NCBI GenBank assembly: GCA_019426215.1
Contig: CM033397.1
Location: 29,576,480-29,640,479 of the forward strand
From: Buddleja alternifolia
Taxonomy: Eukaryota > Streptophyta > Magnoliopsida > Lamiales > Scrophulariaceae
DNA: 64,000 nucleotides
Direction of reading: 5' to 3'
Below are positions 60,981-64,000 of this stretch, piece by piece. The translations under genes and the position numbers were made by a program. The notes under the pieces were generated by a model. The model ran no database searches, was not told where the DNA came from, and saw only the letters and a program-made list of their open reading frames with translations. The first letter of the stretch is position 1; each line of letters opens with the position of its first letter.

Positions 60981-62756
60981 TGTTAGGATTATGCCCTCAG
61001 ATGTCATAGATGATAGAATGAGTAGGGCATCTATCTTGTATTGAACTTAATTATTATTAATAAAAAGGCACTATTTAGTTTTTCACTTAATTCTTATATG
61101 TATTTATAAGTTGTGTAAACGCTTTGCCCGTATTTTCAGTGTGATCCCTCTACTTCCTATGGGATAGGAAGAATGGCACTAGAAAGATCGACTTTGATTA
61201 CTAAAACTAGTTCACCAATAATATGAAGTATTTAATGGGCAAATAAAGACTTCGAATACTTGTACAGTCTTAGCTCTGACATGGGAGTGTCAGTCGAACA
61301 CCATGTGATGGTGGGAGCTTAAGACTGTAGGCATATCAATGGAACTGATATGCTCGAACACGACTCGCATTGGTTCTGTCACATGGGTTTTCACTCTGTG
61401 ACTGTCAATGACATAACTGATTATGCGTAATAGGTATATGTGAACCTTTGACCTGAAGTATCAGGCTGAAGATGCATTTGTGACGTCAAGTCTTTCACTA
61501 GAGTAGTTAGACCCAATTCACCCGTTGGTGGGGTCGACCTCGAAATGCGGACTTGATGGGCAAGTGCTAGTCTTAGCAGATATCTAATATGAGATTTGTT
61601 CTCTCATAAGTGAATGAGAATGTACCCTATGTGATTATAGATAAATAGAGATCAAAGTCTTTGCCCAAAGCAAAAGAGACTATTGTGCTAGTCACTTAAT
61701 CGGTCTCAATGATCTCGTATTATTACAATTAACACATATGGTCAAGTCCAGTGAGTGTGACATAACCATGACTCTAACTTGACCGGGGAACGTGAACAAA
61801 GGGTTTATACATATACAGTATTTACGATTGGAAGGTTGTGGAATGATCCATTCATTCATATTTCATTTGGGCTACGAAGTGGGCCACATGACTGGCTAGG
61901 TGTTACCCACTTCCTTTGGTTTCCTCTCATTGCCAAATGAAACGAACCTAAAGAGTTGCGCTAAAGAATTGATGAAGAAAATTGAAAAGAATTTTCTATT
62001 TTATTTTTGGAGAGATTTAATTTATTGGGTAAGTTAAATAATTAATTAATTACTTATTGGATAAGATAATTAATTAAATGGATAAGATTAATTATTAATT
62101 CATTTTTTAGAGAAATATATTAATGAATTAATTTATCTAATTAATTTTATTATTTAATTAATTAATTTATTTATTGGATAAAATAAATTATTAATTGAAT
62201 AAAGAATTAATTAAACAAAGCAAGAGAAAAAATCTGAGGCCCATGTGGGGCGTCCTCATTAGGGTTAGAAGGATGATCATGCTAGTCTCTTTCGTTTTGT
62301 TTTGGTCAATAAGTCATTGAGATATAAAAGACTTCTCTTGACTTTAACCTAAATAATTTACAATTCATTGTAACTCTCCAAAGAAAATAAGAAGAAAAAT
62401 ATACTCCCTCTCTATACACATTAGCCGTCGTTCTATAGAGAAGAAAAAGGGATTTTTTTTGTCATCAATTCGTGCGTGATAATTTAGAGACAACGTGTTT
62501 CGTTGTCTGGATTTATTTACAAGAAACTTCAAGAAATCAAGATTTGAAGAATACGAGGATTGAAGAATTCAAGAAGTTCATCAATTCGAAGTTTTGAAGA
62601 AGAATTGGATTTTCCTACCACCTCGCTTCGACGGATAAGTTAAATTTATTCGTTAAAGTAATTTTAGATTCGCTGCAATTATTCAATTATGTTGGGTTTT
62701 AATCAAATTTTTAAAATCCTTCCGGTGCGTTTATGAGTTTTTCGCGAAACCCAACA
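60981..62756 (+). mobile_element. Solo LTR, second family
   Basis: 1776 bp, TGTTAGGATTATGCCC...CGAAACCCAACA, flanked by the perfect duplication TATTT (60976-60980, 62757-62761). The text is typical of the long noncoding LTRs of plant copia-type or nonautonomous relatives. No PBS or coding region follows inside, so it is a solo LTR. It includes a long AT-rich ATTAATTAA-type stretch (about 62030-62215). Confidence 0.88.
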
Positions 62757-63066
62757 TATTTTTCACATTTGATATACTATAATTTGCCAAAAATATCTAT
62801 GTTAGACTGAATTCAATAGTCCTAATATTTATATTTCTCAAACAATAAGATTGTACTTGTACACAAACAACTCCCAAAGGATGGGACTCGAATTTGATAA
62901 ATTGAGTACAGTTATGGGTCTTGAGTACAATTTTGTTGGCAAATATGGTTTAGCTTTTACAACTTGGAATATGTCGACCATATCCGACTTATTTACTTGG
63001 CAACTTAAAACCACTTGTTATATAATTTGTGTATAGCTTAGGAAGAAGAATTTAATACAAAACAAG

Positions 63067-63505
63067 TGGTAAATTGTATTTTCGTCCCATAAATGCGTTC
63101 ATGTACATTTTTGGTTTCGCATTTATAGTTTATCTCATATTGCATCCTGTAAGCCGTTAAAATTCTCAAATTTAACCTCAAGACCTATTTTCTTCAGAAA
63201 ACTAACGGTTCCATTAGTCGGAGGCAAAAACAAAAAATAGAAAACTTAGAAATTAAGTGTGAAATTTTAGAAAGTTTTCATTAAGTGCTGAATAAATGTG
63301 AAAATCTTCATATCTAAAAATTTAGTAAATATGAATTTTTTTAATTTTTTTAATTTTTGTGTCCGACTAACGGATTCGTTAGTTTTTGACAGAATTTGGT
63401 CGTGAGACCAAGTGTGATAATTTTGACTAATTATGAGACAACCCACAAGCGCTTGGACCAAAAATGTATAGGAGTACATTTATGGGACGAAAAATGCAAT
63501 TTACC
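63067..63505. mobile_element. MITE, Mutator-like (near 9-bp duplication)
   Basis: 439-bp element with inverted ends: GGTAAATTGTATTTTCGTCC on the left, and GGTAAATTGCATTTTTCGTC from the complement on the right. Flanks CAAAACAAG (63058-63066) and CAAAACAAA (63506-63514) match at 8 of 9. Confidence 0.75.
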
Positions 63506-63514
63506 CAAAACAAA

Positions 63515-64000
63515 TATTATAATACTTATAATATAATAATCTGATATAACCAAACCTGATCCTGATCGTGATCCAGATAAAAAATTCCCTATGAAGACCA
63601 TTGTTTAAACTGCTTTACTTTATAGATGTTCTTGAAATTTAATAATAGTCTGATGCTCCTAGTCTCATTCCAGGAGTACTGACTCTAAGAATCGAAGCCC
63701 ACAAAGCATTACTGAGGACCAAAAGATGCCAGAAAGCTTCCTACTGTTAATCCATCCAAACTAATTAGCCCATGAAATAATGGGCTTTCTATTGGATCGT
63801 AATCATTATGGATCCGCGAGGTGGGAGTGGAAAATAATTATAGGCTTTACGAAAATTAGTTCTCGCAATGAAAGATAAACCAAACTATTCGATACTCGAT
63901 CCGAAATCGATTGCTAAAAGCTCGTTCGAACTCGATTTGTTCACATATCAAACAAAACTTGAACAACTTTTGTGTGTTTGATAAGTTTGAATATTAGCTC
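63515..64000. other. Nothing recognised
   Basis: AT-rich sequence to the window end with no supported feature. Confidence 0.4.

Noticed and set aside
1..64000. CRISPR arrays, operons, tRNA or rRNA genes
   Set aside because: None seen; spliced host genes and plant retroelements indicate nuclear plant DNA, and no cloverleaf or rRNA block was recognised by eye.

Overview
Nuclear DNA of a flowering plant, most likely a eudicot: AT-rich, with GT-AG introns, two host genes typical of plants and very dense transposable elements of plant type. I cannot name the species.

Region 1 (1-18850) is one nested retrotransposon complex. The host layer is a decayed Ty3/gypsy element (gypsy-1, chromovirus-like). 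A Ty1/copia element (copia-1, 5-bp target duplication TTTAC) sits in its pol gene, and an Athila/Tat-like gypsy element (gypsy-2) sits in its 3' LTR. A solo LTR lies inside gypsy-2 gag. About 3.4 kb of gypsy-2 occurs twice as near-identical inverted arms (61-3455 and 13284-16679). The two halves of gypsy-1 now lie on opposite strands. Flipping the segment between the arms restores a coherent nest, so the region has apparently inverted by recombination between the arms.

Region 2 (18850-31760) is the gene-bearing part. A retroposon with a 14-bp target duplication (19414-19943) and a GC-palindromic repeat precede an NRT1/PTR-family (NPF) transporter gene (+, 23989-27972, first exon unresolved). 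After a small MITE comes a six-exon gene for a plastid type I signal peptidase / thylakoidal processing peptidase (-, 29550-31721), read completely. The two genes are convergent and need not be functionally linked.

Region 3 (31760-46257) holds a dead LINE, a young full-length copia element (copia-2, 35554-41893, LTRs about 98% alike) inserted in a second copy of the 19.4-kb retroposon, and a 2.35-kb hAT-like element with smaller elements nested in it.

Region 4 (46258-64000) has no recognised host gene. It holds a long LTR of family B (other copies at 10208-11725 and 58891-60463) attached to an internal region coding for an unusual non-pol protein, a TRIM-like element, a second type of solo LTR (60981-62756) and several MITEs with 9-bp duplications typical of Mutator-like elements. 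All boundaries and identities were read by eye; no database search was run.
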